A stretch of 64,000 nucleotides of DNA from Parietaria judaica. Taxonomy: Eukaryota > Streptophyta > Magnoliopsida > Rosales > Urticaceae. Below, one piece after another: positions 34,301 through 47,200 of this stretch (its first letter is position 1; each line of letters starts with the position of its first letter). The translations under genes and the position numbers were made by a program. The stretch lies in assembly GCA_954871525.1 (NCBI GenBank), contig OX940869.1, positions 12,237,001-12,301,000 on the forward strand, given 5' to 3'. The notes under the pieces were generated by a model. It did not search any database. It was not told the DNA's origin and saw nothing but the letters and a program-made list of their open reading frames with translations.

Positions 34301-34792
34301 GGGGCAAATAGCTAAATAGCCAAACTTCAAACACTAATTAACCAAATAGCCAATGTTTTAATTAATATTGCCAAATAGCCAATTAACCACGTTAATAAAT
34401 CACGAAAGACCGGATTACCCTTGTATTAACGTGGTTAATTTGTTTAAAAATAAATTATTATTTTTTTGAAAAAAAATTTAAATTTTTTGTTAAAATTTTA
34501 ATCACGATTTTTTATTTTTAAACAAATTAACTTCGTTAATACACGTTAATACACGTTAAAAGGGTATTATAGGTCTAAAATATGTTATTATACAAGTAAA
34601 TATTCTTATTTTTAAGAAAAATTAACTTAGTTAATACACGTTAATAAACGTTAATACACGTTAATATGTTAAAAGGGTATTATAGGTATAAAATATGTTT
34701 AAATAACCATTTGGCTATTTTGCAAAGAAAAAGGAAAGGTTGACTATTTGGCTAATCAAACGTTTCAATTTGGCTATCCCATGCAATATCTC
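34301..34792. mobile_element. Mutator-like MITE, second family, copy 2 (inverted)
   Basis: 492 bp flanked by a perfect 9-bp duplication ATATAAAAA (34292-34300 and 34793-34801). It is the same family as 31023-31502 but in the opposite orientation: its right end, inverted, reads GATAGCCAAATTGAAACG. Noncoding. Confidence 0.82.
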
Positions 34793-34801
34793 ATATAAAA
34801 A

Positions 34802-35759
34802 TATATATAAAAATTAGTGAGTCACACTATTTGGAAAGAAAAATGTTGAAAATATTTCGTGCTTTGTTCTTATGTAAAAGTTTTAAAATAAATAAAAAAT
34901 ATATATAATTATGAAAATATTAAATTTAAGGACTAATCCTTTGTTGATTTTTTTTAAACGACTATTTCTCATGCACTATGTTTTACGCAATTCTCCAATA
35001 TATATATCCCGACTAAATATATTTTTCATGCAAAGTGCTATATTATTATTTATTCAAGACTTCTATAAGCTCCATAGGATTCTATTTTTTGTACGTGACT
35101 CAACCGGTCCTTAGGGAATATATAAAAAAGATTGGATAAATATATGTTTCTCAAATTATTTATTGTTCTTCCTAGAAATGTGACTAAAATTAAATACATC
35201 CGGAGAGAGGAGCCAGAAAACGCCAATAAACTTATCTCAAGACTCAAGTGTTTATGCGATCGAAATATCTTCGAACAAAGTTCCATATTAATTCTTTATT
35301 AATTTGGTCATTTATTTTATTTTTTTGGAGGACGAGATAAGTTGCTTCAAAGCTTGCTCTTTCTCGTAACCCTCAGTTTAATCATTATTTCGATCTTCGG
35401 TTCAATTTTTTCTTTCTTTCTTTTGTTCGTTTCGCTTTCTCTTATTGGGTTTCTTATTAGACACCTAATTATGAAATTCTCTTTTTCTCTGCATTGGTGC
35501 AAGAGAAAGCCTAAGAAAGAAGAAGAAAAAAAAAATGGTAGAAACATGTCTCTTCCTTTTGGATTCTGTAGACCCTTTACTCTTCCTCTCTAGTCTACTA
35601 TAGTACCACGAAATAAAAAAGGAGAAATATTAATTAAGACTTTCACAAAGGCATGGAAACGGCAGAGACTGAACAGCGTAAAATATTGCACGCTGAGAAT
35701 CATAACGTGAACGAAGAAGTAGATAAATGAAAAAGAGTTCCAAGGTATGAGTTTTGCTT
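34802..35759. other. AT-rich intergenic DNA
   Basis: Open frames near 35342-35593 are Phe/Leu/Ser-rich and resemble no family. No gene is called. Confidence 0.5.
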
Positions 35760-35767
35760 GTTGGGGG

Positions 35768-36329
35768 TACGGGTGTAACCGGAGCGGATATCCGGTTTTT
35801 CGGAACTATCCGAATCCAGATCCGAAAATCCGGATATCCGAAAATAGATATCCGGATCCGGATCCGAAAAACCGGATATCCGGATTTCCGGATATCCGGA
35901 AATCCGGATATCCGGTTTTCAAAACCCGGATCCGGTATCCGAATTCGGTTTTGAAACCGGATCCGGATATTATCCGAATATCCGGATCCGGTTTTTATTT
36001 ATTAAAAAAAAGAAAGATAAAAAGTTAATTTTAACCACTAAAAAACCCGTACAAGTCTACATATATTTCCCGTTGTCCTAAAAACCGAACAAATCTAATT
36101 AGGAACATAAAAAAATAAAATAAAATAATTAAAATATTAAAATAAACCGGGTTTTAAACCGGATCCGGATATCCGGATTTTTAAATACCAAAACCCTTAT
36201 CCGAATCCGATTTTAAATCCGGATCCGGATATCCATATCCGGATTTCGGATTCGGATTCGGATTTTAAAATCGGATGCGGGTGCGGATGCGGATTTAAAA
36301 CCGGATTCCGGGTTTTAATTACAGCCCTA
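35768..36329. mobile_element. hAT-like non-autonomous element rich in TCCGGATATCCGG
   Basis: 562 bp with perfect 8-bp flanks GTTGGGGG (35760-35767 and 36330-36337). Ends are TACGGGTGTAA and, inverted, TAGGGCTGTAA. Both arms are composed mostly of interlocking TCCGGATATCCGG palindromes around an AT-rich core (about 36010-36140). There is no transposase frame. The 8-bp duplication and TA-GGG-TGTAA ends fit hAT. Confidence 0.9.
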
Positions 36330-36337
36330 GTTGGGGG

Positions 36338-36863
36338 TACACTTTATGCCATGAATTTTAATTTTTAACACCAATGTCCTAAAAAAACTTTAAATGTCGC
36401 ACATTGCTCTTTACATTAAAAAATAAGAAAATATTGTCACTTGTGAGTATTTTTTTATCAGTTTGTTAGCCGACAATATACTAAATTATAAGACTAATAA
36501 GGGTGAAGAATTAAGTAGTATAGTTCTAAATCAACTATCAAGTAGTATAGTTCTCGAAATTGTTAGGACAAAAGTTCTAAGAAATTAAATAATTTAAGTA
36601 AAAAGAATCATAAATAAGTTATGTCTTACGCACAAATCAATATTTTTTTTTATCATTTTTTAAAACTTATGAAAGGAGTTTAAAGAGCATTTCTGCTAAA
36701 ATAAAAAAAATCAAGTTGCAAATTGCACCAAAAGAAACTAGGTTGGCATTATTATGCCTCAATATTTGTATGTTTGCCATAAAACATACGTAAAATCCAT
36801 CATTTACAAAGTGGTATAGCTAGGCAGGTCCCCGTGATTTTGATGGATGCAGGGAACTCGCAC
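36338..36863. other. AT-rich intergenic DNA
   Basis: No gene or bounded repeat recognised. Confidence 0.5.
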
Positions 36864-37470
36864 GTAAGTCATTTCCAACCGATCACTTTGTTTTTCACTC
36901 TATTTCTCAATTTTTTCAGTTAACGGTAAATTTTCTCCCACCAAAATCTATTTCTCACTCTATTTTTTACTATATTCTAATCCTCTTTATATCTTATTAT
37001 ACTTCTATCTTTTTTTTTTATTACTAATTAGATAACTTAGAAGAATTATGATAATCAATAAAATATTACTCTATAAAGTAATTATAGATATAAATACAAA
37101 TTTAGTTATTTTGCAAGTATATAGATTTTATTTTTTTCACTCTATTTTGTTGTGTTATTTTAGTGTTACTCAATGTATTTTTAATTTACTTCCATAATAA
37201 GTAAAATAAAGTTTTTTATTACATAATTTAAGGAATATATATATATATATATATAAAATAATTTTACGTTTATGGGCATTTGTGTATACAAAAATATTTT
37301 AAAGGACTGAGAAAGGAAAAAAATAGCGTTGATGAACAGTACCACACTATATATTGTGCGGTACTATAGCAACAACCCAATTTATGCTATAATAGCGTTG
37401 GATTTGGAGTACAGTTGGAGCTCCAACCGACGTTATTTCATGACAATAGCGCTCGGTTGGAGCTGCTCTT
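36864..37470. mobile_element. Possible MITE with CCAACCGA ends
   Basis: The left end TAAGTCATTTCCAACCGATC and the inverted right end TAAGAGCAGCTCCAACCGAG are similar. The ends recall plant MITEs whose termini read as stacked TCCAACC. The target duplication is not clear and the bounds are approximate. Confidence 0.4.
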
Positions 37471-37678
37471 AGGGATGACTTGGTCATGGGTTTCCCTGCC
37501 AATGGTCTTATTTCGGTTCAGGAAACCCACGCGCTTCGAATGTTGGGGATGGTTGATTTTTTTTTTTATATATATATACTTTATTATATTCATGTTTAAT
37601 TTTTTTGCGGTTTTTTTGTGGGCGCGGGTGTCTGCTATCCGAGAAAGCCCGAGATAGATGTGTAATCGTTGTGCCTAC

Positions 37679-38440
37679 TGTTAAGGTCGGATTTGGTCAA
37701 ATCCATCCTCAACACAACTCGTGTCATTTTGTCCATAAACGACATGAGGAGGAGGCGAGGAAGTTCATCAACCGAGGGGGATTATCCCCGAGGAGGATTA
37801 CCCCCGAGGAGGTTCGACCGCGAGGAGGCACGGCCTCACGAAAGCAAACTGCGATGAAGTGTCCCATCACACTCGACGATGAATTTCGTCATGATGATTA
37901 TGCAGAGCCGAATGACCATTGACAAGATGTGCATTTAATGAAGCCGACCTACTCACTCGATGAGAAGCACCAGCGACGAGGCTTGCAGGGCCGAATGACG
38001 GCTGAAGGGATGCGCATTTAATGAGGCTCACCTACCCATAACGGCAGCCTGCTCGGAAGTGACATAAAGCAGGGATTAACCATGCTTCCCTCAAATCACG
38101 CCAGAAAGCGAATGATTAAAGAGGAAAAAGGTGGGAAAGATGCGAGGGGAATGTAATGTAGACTCTATAAAAGGCAAGATAAGCCTCATTTGTAAGGGTT
38201 GAGAAAAATAGAGAAAAAAAGCCCGGAAAGAGAAAAAGAAATCTTGTAATAGAAAAGGCTAAGGAAATAGAGAAAACTTATGCTCATGATCCTTCATCTG
38301 TCCAGCTATCCAACGGAAGAAAACCGAGCCCATTTCGGAAAATATAATAAAACAGAGATATTCATCGATTATTGTTGTTTATTTGTCATTTGGTGATTAT
38401 CTTTGTGACTGGAAAAGGGCGGTGAAAATCGCCCTCTACA
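37679..38440 (+). mobile_element. Solo LTR of the Tat-type Gypsy family
   Basis: 762 bp from TGTTAAGGTCGG to CCCTCTACA, the same family as the LTRs of the element at 3999-13092 but more diverged. It is flanked by CCTAC at 37674-37678 and 38441-38445. It supplies an independent full-length reference for the LTR ends. Probably the product of LTR-LTR recombination. Confidence 0.93.
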
Positions 38441-38445
38441 CCTAC

Positions 38446-40949
38446 CCATCTACACCTACCCATGTAGCCTTCACTACTACTACATAAACCATGCAGATAA
38501 ACACCATGATTAAGTTTGTATTCTTGGAGCTTTTTTGCAATTTAAAAGTGCAATTGTGGAAAAGGCAAGTGGTCATCACTTTGTTTCTTTGCTACCAATT
38601 GGGACAAAATAAATACTTGCAATCATATATTTATGTTCTTTTGGAAGCCATTGCCAGAGCTACATATCCCACCTGCCTGCCTGCAATCGCTTGCACTTCC
38701 ATCTACCGTCTTTAGCCCCCACAAGCATGGAAAATTATCACTACTTCCTCAACAAAACTGTAAATTTGGCACAATTTACAGCTTGTGACTCCGATTTAAG
38801 TTTATTAACATTAATCTCAAAGCACACAAACATGTGTGAACGTAACTTTTGTGACATCTCGTTGAGAATCTCATATGAAAAAATATAACGTAACGAAGTA
38901 GCAGAGCTAAGCTAACTAGTTCTGAACTAAAATCCGTAATACTTGACATGGTAACGCGCTAATGCGTAAAATAAGATAGAATTCGACCTAGATGAGTGAA
39001 CTACGAGAGTCATTATCTTGAGTTGACTGTAATTTAGCATAGAAAAGATAATCCGCTCGTTTCCATTTGATTTTGAGATTAAGCTTAGCATATTCAACAC
39101 ATGCAAATTATTGATAAGACATTAACTCACATCGTATACTTAGTCAATATACTAAATTCAACGTTTACCTAATTAAAGGTCTGATTCTGGAACAACTTAA
39201 AGTCTTATTAAAAGCTCAACTCCGAACACATGTACGTCGTAACCGAGAAGAAAAAAAAAAAGGGTAAAAAGGAAAGTTGATAATATAAACAAAAGAGTAT
39301 AATTTTAAAAGTTGAAGGATGAATCTGCAGGAATATGCAATTCCAAATTATTAGTGGTCCAGTGGAAGAAGATGTGGGGCGAGTATACGTGGCCTTGCCT
39401 TGCATTCTTTAAATTTGTGTCGTTTTAGAAATGCCCTTCTTGGATTCAGTCAATAAAGCATTTCAGTAATTTTTTTCTCATAGAATATAATGATTAGGTA
39501 ACACTTTTACCAAAAGATGCTAAGTAGTCATTAATTTCAAAAGCATTGAGAAACAATTGCGTTCGCAAGTCCATATTTGTTTTCTTCTTTTCAAACTAGA
39601 CTTAGAAAAATTATTTTATTAGGGGTGATTGGTGAATATAATACCCGGAACTCCACCGCATCTAAATTAAAAAAAAAAAAAACTTGTATCCTGATTCAAA
39701 ATTGATATTTGGATCTGGGTACCCACACGATGTGGTTCCGGGCCACATCCAATGGAGTTCCGAGTTTACTTTTTCAAAAATCCAACTAGGACTGACGTAC
39801 CCATTTTGATTGAAACTTTTTTTTCCTTTCATAAATTAGTGGAAATTTACTTTTATTTAAGATGTATTCTATATTTTCAATGTTTCTCTAAGTATAATAG
39901 TTCAAGCCTAAACCATATGAATCCCAACTCATCTTAATTTTTCATCTACATTTAAAGCAATCAAATACAACCTTCCACACAGAAATAACAATCTTCTTCA
40001 ACAAATACATATCGAGATCTAATCATATATCGTTTCGCCCATGAAGTCAAGATTTAATCACATCCCAAGCTTATCGATATCGAAACAACTTTTTAATTTT
40101 TTTTCTTTTTTTTCTTTTTTTTCTTTCCGGAAGCATGTAAGAATGTAAGTTACTATTTTGATACTTTCAACGTTCTCCATAACCCTTTTAATCATTTTTT
40201 TTTTCTTTTTGTAATTTCTTCACATTCTACTCGTTCTTAATAAAACAAGCCTTTTACGTTTGATGATAGCACTAATTCTCAAGGAATTCACCTAATAAAG
40301 GATAAGAATTTATCGTACCATATATAATAACTTCTTCTTTAATGATAACCATCCAATTAAACTTTTTCAATATTCGTGGAAGATAGTCAATAATCCTTTT
40401 CCAAAATAAAGAGCTTAACTTACTAATCTCGTAAGTAGCATGTCATCCCTTAGCGTATTTAGCATTAAAGAATCTTATTCGAATTTCAATGAACAACTTC
40501 CAATCAAATTTCATAAAAACGTTACATATATATGTAACATCAACTAACTTTCTCACCCCTAAACCACCCGGGAACACATTTATGTTGCCCGGTTGTTCAT
40601 CTTGATTAATCTCATAATATTCACAAGAGCTGATTTCACATGAGTATATAAATAGAATAATGGTTTAGCTATTTCGACTAAAATACAAAAGGGCCATATG
40701 CATAACATACGAGTGACATTTTCATATATCTCTGAGCCCATCAAGCTTTGGGCCATTTTAGGACCCAATCTTCATATAATGATCTTTTCATGCTCACTAT
40801 AGTTGATAAAGTGATGAGAAAAGTATCGATAGCTAACTTGTGGCTATTATGGCACTTGTGCTCATAACGTGCCTTATCCCCGAGTATTGTGGTCGTTATG
40901 ATTCTATCAACTTCCCATTACCACTCTTGAAAAAACTTCATTCTCAACT
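38446..40949. other. Intergenic DNA upstream of petC
   Basis: No second gene recognised. Mostly AT-rich with T-rich homopolymer runs (about 40090-40130, 40195-40215). The last few hundred bases should hold the petC promoter. Confidence 0.5.
40869..40878 (-). promoter_or_regulatory. I-box-like motif upstream of petC
   Basis: GGGGATAAGG on the minus strand, about 75 bases before the petC start codon, contains GATAAG, the core of the I-box found in light-regulated plant promoters. Position and motif fit a photosynthesis gene, but a six-base core can occur by chance. No clear TATA box was identified. Confidence 0.4.
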
Positions 40950-43572
40950 ATGGCTTCTTCAACTCTCTCTCCCATCTCTCCTTCGCAGGTAAGCACCATT
41001 CATCGCTCTATTACTTCCTATATTCCTGTTAATGGAGAACCGGTATCCGGGGATACCGTTCTTTTTTTCTTTTCTTTTTTTTCCTAGTCGGGACTCGGGA
41101 TCGAATAGAACCCGATAATCCGATATGTTTCGTGTGCCGGATTTATATATATAGTTTAGGAGTTCCCGAATTCCCGTATTTACCACACTACTTTGTGGTT
41201 TCCTAATTGGAAGCTATGCTCCGGCAAGAGCGCGATGTTCTCTCCGGCGCAAGCTCTTGCGGCAAATCCCGTGAAGGGCCTGGTGTCGGCGAAGGGAAGG
41301 GGAATGAGGGTTACTTGCGGGGCAAGTATTCCGGCGGACAGGGTGCCGGATATGGGTAAGAGGGAGCTCATGAATCTGCTTCTCCTCGGAGCTCTTGCGC
41401 TTCCGACTGCCGGAATGTTGGTTCCCTACGGTGCTTTCTTCGTCCCACCTGGGTCAGTCAACTTTCAAGTATTTATTAATTTTTATGCCACGATCACTCG
41501 TTCGCATTTTTTTTTCTTGCTCGGCCCTTGCTATAAGCGAGCAAGGCCAACCTGTTTGGCCATTAAATTTTTTATATTTTATTTAATATTAATGAAAGTT
41601 AATAAAAATTCAATGTTTTTTTACTGCAAAAAAATGATTTGGTACTTTTATCGTTATTATATGATGACATTGAGACCTTTCATCGCAAAAAAAGATTGAG
41701 TACTTTCAGTGCTATAATACGATGATATTGAAAAAAATTATAGCAAAAAAAAAAAGAAAAAAGATTAGAACTTTTGCTGATATTATATAGCAATAGTAGG
41801 AACTTTTGCCGTGGAAAAAAGATTGCGAACTTTTGTCGCAATAAAATAAATACTACTTTTGCTGCTATTAATTTTTTAAATTACATTTTTTTAGGAATTT
41901 TTCAATTATAATTGGTTGTACGCTATTACAGTAAACCTTGTTAAATTAATACTCAAAAAATTAATAACCTCGGTTAAATAATACTTTTGAGGGGTCCCGA
42001 CTCTAACTAACATCACTAAATTATACCTCGATAATATAATAAAATTCTCCTGTTCCAGCAATATTAATTTATAAAGATTTTATTGTTCGAAGAAAAATGT
42101 CTTTTAGGAATATGTTCGAAGTTTATGAAGTTCTTAATGATCGTTTGAAAGGTTTTCATCAATCATCATTAGAAATATGTTGGAAAGTCATATAAATAGG
42201 GCTAAAGAGGAAGATTTCGTCAATCCGAAATAGAAATTTAGATATACTATCTATTGAAAATGAAATGATAGATATTGATTATATAAATTTGATTACATAC
42301 TTTTGAATCCTAAAACGATAGGCTGCACCTAATGTTTGATAGATCGCGGAACTTGGTTATACAAATTATTGCCGAGGTTCCGATCATTACTTAGCCTAGA
42401 GCCTTGAGTTCCGACAAACTCGGGGAAGGCCTTGCTGCGTATATGGTGATTTTCTTTGTTCATGCTATTAATGTTATATCTCCAATTTGCAATGCGCTGC
42501 GGTCCACTTTGTAATCAATTATGGAACTAACTGGTGTTTGGCCTAAAAATCGGGAAATGTGATCAATACAGGTCTGGCGGAAGCGGTGGTGGTACCGTCG
42601 CCAAGGATGCCCTCGGAAATGACATCCTTGCTGTTGACTGGATCAAGAAACACGGCCCCAACGACCGGACTCTCGCCCAAGGCTTGAGGGTAGGCAAATT
42701 CTGAATCCATTATTCGGAAAATCTATAAATATTTTCTTGCAAATATTGTTTGCCATAGCCGCTGTCAAAGCAATTTTTGTTAGGACTTACGTGTATTGGC
42801 ACATATAGGTATAGCTACTAATTGATCGCTTGTGTGATAGAGAAAGTAGATATTTAAGATTCTTAACATAATAGAAAATGCCGGTTTTCAGGGCGATCCC
42901 ACTTACTTGGTGGTGGAAAAGGACAGCACGCTCGCAACGTACGGAATAAACGCAGTGTGCACTCACCTGGGGTGCGTGGTGCCGTGGAACAAGGCAGAGA
43001 ACAAGTTCATCTGCCCGTGCCACGGCTCTCAGTACAACTTTCAGGGGCGTGTCGTCAGAGGCCCTGCTCCTTTGGTGAGTTTTATCAGCTCATAATCTCT
43101 AGTAAAAGCTTTACTCTTTAAATAGATTATTTGTTGAAAATTTTAATCAAACCTTGAAAAAGAAGTTAACTTCCTCTTTGACTTAACTTGAAAATAGTTT
43201 AGGTCCAAGTATTCTATAATTGCCTATTTCAAATAGCTACACATTGCGAATTACAATTCTAGTTTTGTAGGTTAAAATTTGTGAACCGAATGCATTTTTT
43301 CTTGGCTTTCTAACTGCAGAGAGCGATACAATTTTTTATTAGATGTACTAGGGACTCGGTCGTTATGACTTATGAGATTGAATTTCTCATGTCAATTTAT
43401 CTATACATTCGTTGCTATTTTGTAATTGATTTATAACATCGTCGTATATTTAACGATTCTCTCGGAACAGTCTCTGGCATTGGCGCATGCGGACATAATT
43501 GACGAGAAGGTTGTGTTCGTGCCGTGGGTTGAAACTGATTTCCGAACTGGTGAGGAGCCATGGTGGTCTTAA
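40950..43572 (+). CDS. petC: Chloroplast Rieske iron-sulfur protein of cytochrome b6f
   Basis: Five exons with GT-AG introns: 40950-40988, 41214-41452, 42572-42689, 42892-43074 and 43471-43572. They encode 226 residues, the usual precursor length. Residues 1 to about 49 are a Ser/Ala-rich chloroplast transit peptide, and the mature protein should start near [10 protein letters not shown]. One membrane helix (about 65-90) and a Gly-rich hinge (GSGGSGGG, 93-100) lead to the Rieske domain. CTHLGC (155-160) and CPCHGS (173-178) supply two Cys and two His ligands of the 2Fe-2S cluster plus the disulfide pair. The C-terminus is [12 protein letters not shown]. The protein passes electrons from plastoquinol to cytochrome f at the thylakoid lumen side. 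The start is the first ATG, giving a normal transit peptide. All key residues are intact, so the gene is probably functional. Confidence 0.97.
41934..42078. repeat. Dispersed repeat fragment in petC intron 2
   Basis: ACAGTAAACCTTGTTAAATT followed by TTAATAACCTCGG and a GGGGTCCCGACTC block. Related pieces occur at 18838, 21334 and 43795 in this window. It resembles a common plant DNA-transposon end, but no paired terminus was found. It helps make this intron (1119 bp) far longer than the others. Confidence 0.5.
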
Positions 43573-44105
43573 GGAAGGAGAATCTCTTCCTAAATTATTT
43601 GTATTCATTAAATGGTATTATTTTTTATTCACCAGGAGTCATGAGCAGACAATCTTCAAGTATAGAAATTAAGTTCATGCTGTCTGTTTGAAATTCGACG
43701 ATTGTAAAATTCTTTTACAAGTATTTTAACATTTTATTCATGCTTCTATAGTACATATTAGCCTCTTATATGCAGTACATTATTGTTAAAATAAAACTAT
43801 ATATTAATAACCTCAATTATTAAACTAGTCTTGGTGCCGAATAACGTACTAAATTAATACTTGATAAATTAATAAACTCGATAATATAATCAATTTTTAT
43901 AGTCCTCGTAGTATTAGTTTATCAATAGCGTACTTATAGTATATAGTTATAGACATTAAGGCTTTGATGAATATCATGTATTTCGTATGTATCCAAAATT
44001 AGCAAATATCATGATAGTTTCAATTCAATAAGATATCAATTTAATGAAGCTCATAGGCGGAATCAGGATTTTTGTGTTAGGAGGGTAAAAAAAAATTCAT
44101 ATAAA
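43573..44105. other. petC downstream region with repeat fragment
   Basis: Contains the presumed petC 3' untranslated region. At about 43795-43930 lies a relative (TTAATACTTGATAAATTAAT) of the repeat in petC intron 2. Confidence 0.5.
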
Positions 44106-44110
44106 GTTTC

Positions 44111-44243
44111 TGTGAAAGTTTGATTGGGAAAGTTATGTTTCTCATTCATGAATTGAGTATTTACAACTCTAATTACAATAAAAATAAATTGTGGTAAAAG
44201 TACCAAAACTATAAACACTCACTAAGCTATACAATATTCAACA
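44111..44243 (-). repeat. 3' LTR of Copia-2
   Basis: 133 bp, on the minus strand TGTTGAATATTG to CAAACTTTCACA, next to the polypurine tract at 44244-44256. It is unusually short for an LTR but matches the copy at 49039 at all but two positions. Confidence 0.93.
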
Positions 44244-44256
44244 CTCCCCCTCAAGC
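44244..44256 (-). other. Polypurine tract of Copia-2
   Basis: GCTTGAGGGGGAG on the minus strand immediately upstream of the 3' LTR. Confidence 0.85.
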
Positions 44257-47200
44257 TGGGTAGTATATGTTATACAACCCAAGCTTGGAACTAAGTTCAT
44301 CAAAAGAACTTCGAGGTAAAGCTTTAGTGAGGATGTCCGCAATCTGAAGCTTGGAAGGAATGTAGCTCAAGTCGATGATGCCACCATTGACCTTCTCCGA
44401 AATGAAATGTCTATCAATTTCAATGTGCTTCGTTCGGTCGTGGTGGACTGGATTCTTGACAATTCTGATTGCGGCCTGACTATCACAGAACATCTTGATA
44501 GCCCCTGGTCGATGCATCCTTAGCTCCTTCAAAATCCTCTGCATCCACATTCCCTCGCATATGCCTAATGCAAGAGCACGGTACTCGGACTCTGCGCTAC
44601 TACGGGAAACAACTGATTGCTTCTTGCTTCTCGCTTCTCCAAGTAACGAGGTTACCCCATACATATGAACAATAACCCGAGGTTGATCTTCGATCAGTGG
44701 CTTCTCCAGCCCAACTTGCGTCAGTGAAGATCTTGACCTCACAGTTCTCGGATTTCTTGAACAATAAGCCATGACCGGGGGTAGACTTTAGATACCTCAA
44801 GATTCGGTTCACGGCTTCCATGTGGTCCTCGTTTAGGTTGTTCATGTGTTGACTGACAACACTGACAGAGTAGGCGATGTCTGGACGTGTGTGCGAGAGA
44901 TAGATGAGTTTACCGACAAGTCGCTGATATCTCCCTTTGTCGATGGGAGCGCTTTCGGCGGAATGAGAGAACTTCTTGTTCGGATCCATCGGAGTGTAAA
45001 CCGGCTTGCAACCAAGAAGACCGGTTTCTTGAAGTAAGTCAAGTACGTACTTCCTTTGGGAAATAGCAATGCCTTCGTCTGATCTTGCTACTTCCATACC
45101 CAAGAAGTATCTCAAGGTTCCGAGATCGTTAATACTTGCTTTAGTTTTGCGATTTCCTCCGAGTCATCACCGGTCATGATGATGTTGTCAACATACACAA
45201 TGAGAATTGCAATCTTTCCATTGTTGTTCCGTTTAACGAAGAGAGTATGATCAGCTTGACATTGGAGGTATCCGCTGGAAGTAACGGCCTTGGTGAATTT
45301 CTCAAACCAAGCACGAGGAGACTGTTTTAAGCCGCACAACGACTTTTTCAATTTGCAGACTAGGTGACGATTGGAGTCTTTTTCTAGTCTTGGTGGTATC
45401 TTCATGTAGACATCTTCTTGAAGGTCGCCATTGAGGAATGCGTTCTTGACATCAAGCTGAAATAGTGGCCAATCCATATTTACGGCAAGGGAAAGAAGTA
45501 CTCGTACCGTGTTTAGTTTAGCCACTGGAGCAAATGTCTCTTGAAAGTCAATTCCTTCAGTTTGGGTGAAACCCTTTGCGACAAGTCTAGCTTTGAATCT
45601 CTCGATACTCCGATCGGTCTTGTACTTGACCGTGAAGATCCACTTACACCCGACGGGGCATTTTCCACGTGGCAATTCAGTGAGACTCCATGTTCTGTTG
45701 CTATCCAATGCTCGAATTTCTTCTTCTACTGCATGTTTCCAAACAGGAACCTGAAGAGCTTCATGAATAGAGCTAGGGACCTTGATGCTATCAAGGTTAG
45801 TGATAAAAGCTCTATATTTTGGATGCAACTTGTTGTAGGCAACATAACGTTCAATGGGATATTCGGTGTTTCCATGAACAGGTTTCTTACGAATGCCTTT
45901 CCGGAGAGCAATAGGGAGTTCTGAATCATCGACCACGGGTTGAAGAGTTTCCGTACCTGATGGATTAGTCGAGGTAGAGGGAGTCGGATCCGGATCTTGG
46001 CCGATTTGACGATGCGAGGAGGTCTCTATATGTTCAGGAGACCGAGATGAGCTAGGAGAAGAGTCTGAGAGATTTTCGAGAACCATATCAAGAGTGTCGA
46101 TTGGTTGGATTGAAGATGATGGGTTTTCGGGTTGAGTGTCTTGATTGACTTCCCCGATTTCCCAATCAAGAGTGTCGATTGGTTGGATTGAAGGTGATGG
46201 GTTTTCGGGTTGAGTGTCTTGATTGACCTCCCCGATTTCCCCAATTTGAGATTCCCAAGAATTCTCCCCCTGAATGTCGGATTTGGGAAAGAAAGAATCA
46301 CCTTCAAAGAAAGTAACATCCATGGTGTGATACGTCGTGCGAGTAGATGGACAATAACATCGATACCCTTTTTGATGCAACGAATAACCCAAAAAGATGC
46401 ACTTGACAGCTCTAGGATCGAGCTTTGACCAATTTTGTTTGTGGACATGGACAAAGGCGGGACACCCGAAGACCTTTTTTGGTAGGTCGGAGGAGAAGGA
46501 TAGGAGATGAGGATGAATGTCACTAAGGACTTGACGAGGTGATTGGAATTTTAGAACACGACTCGGCATACGATTGATGAGGTAATTTGCTGTGAGGATC
46601 GCATCACCCCAAAAATGTTTTGGGACAGATCGGCCAAACATAATGGACCGAGCGACTTTGAGAATGTGTCAGTTTTTTCGCTCAGCAATACCGTTTTGCT
46701 GTGGAGTATCCACACATGAGCTTATGTGGACAATTCCTTTTTCAGTCAAGAACGGAGAGAGAGTTTGGTTGAAGTAATCCCGGGCGTTGTCCGTATGGAG
46801 AACTTGCACACGGGTATCAAACTGGGACTCAACCATGGAGTAGAAACGTTTGAAAAATGGAGCAGCTTCAGTTTTGTCTTTCAGAAGATATGACCACGTC
46901 ATTCGAGTGTGATCATCGATAAATGTGATGAACCATTTAGCTCCACTGGTGTGGCGTACCCTTGAGGGCCCCCATATGTCGCTATGAATCACGGAAAAAG
47001 GTTTTGATGATTTATAGTCGACACTTCGGAAGGAATGTCGGGTATGTTTTGCAAATTGACACACTTGACAGTTATAATGAGAAGGCTTGATTTTGGTGAA
47101 CAAATTTGGAAATGCTTTTTCAAGATATGGGAAGCTGGGATGACCAAGGCGATAGTGCCATAACATGACTTGATCTTCGATAGATACATGATTTGAAAGA

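Noticed and set aside
35747..36028. Open frames giving repetitive Ile-Arg-Ile-Ser / Tyr-Pro-Asp peptides
   Set aside because: They are the translation of TCCGGATATCCGG repeats in a hAT-like element, not a protein.
40950..43572. Plastid-derived DNA or a processed copy as the source of the Rieske gene
   Set aside because: petC is nuclear in plants, and this copy has a transit peptide and four ordinary spliceosomal introns.
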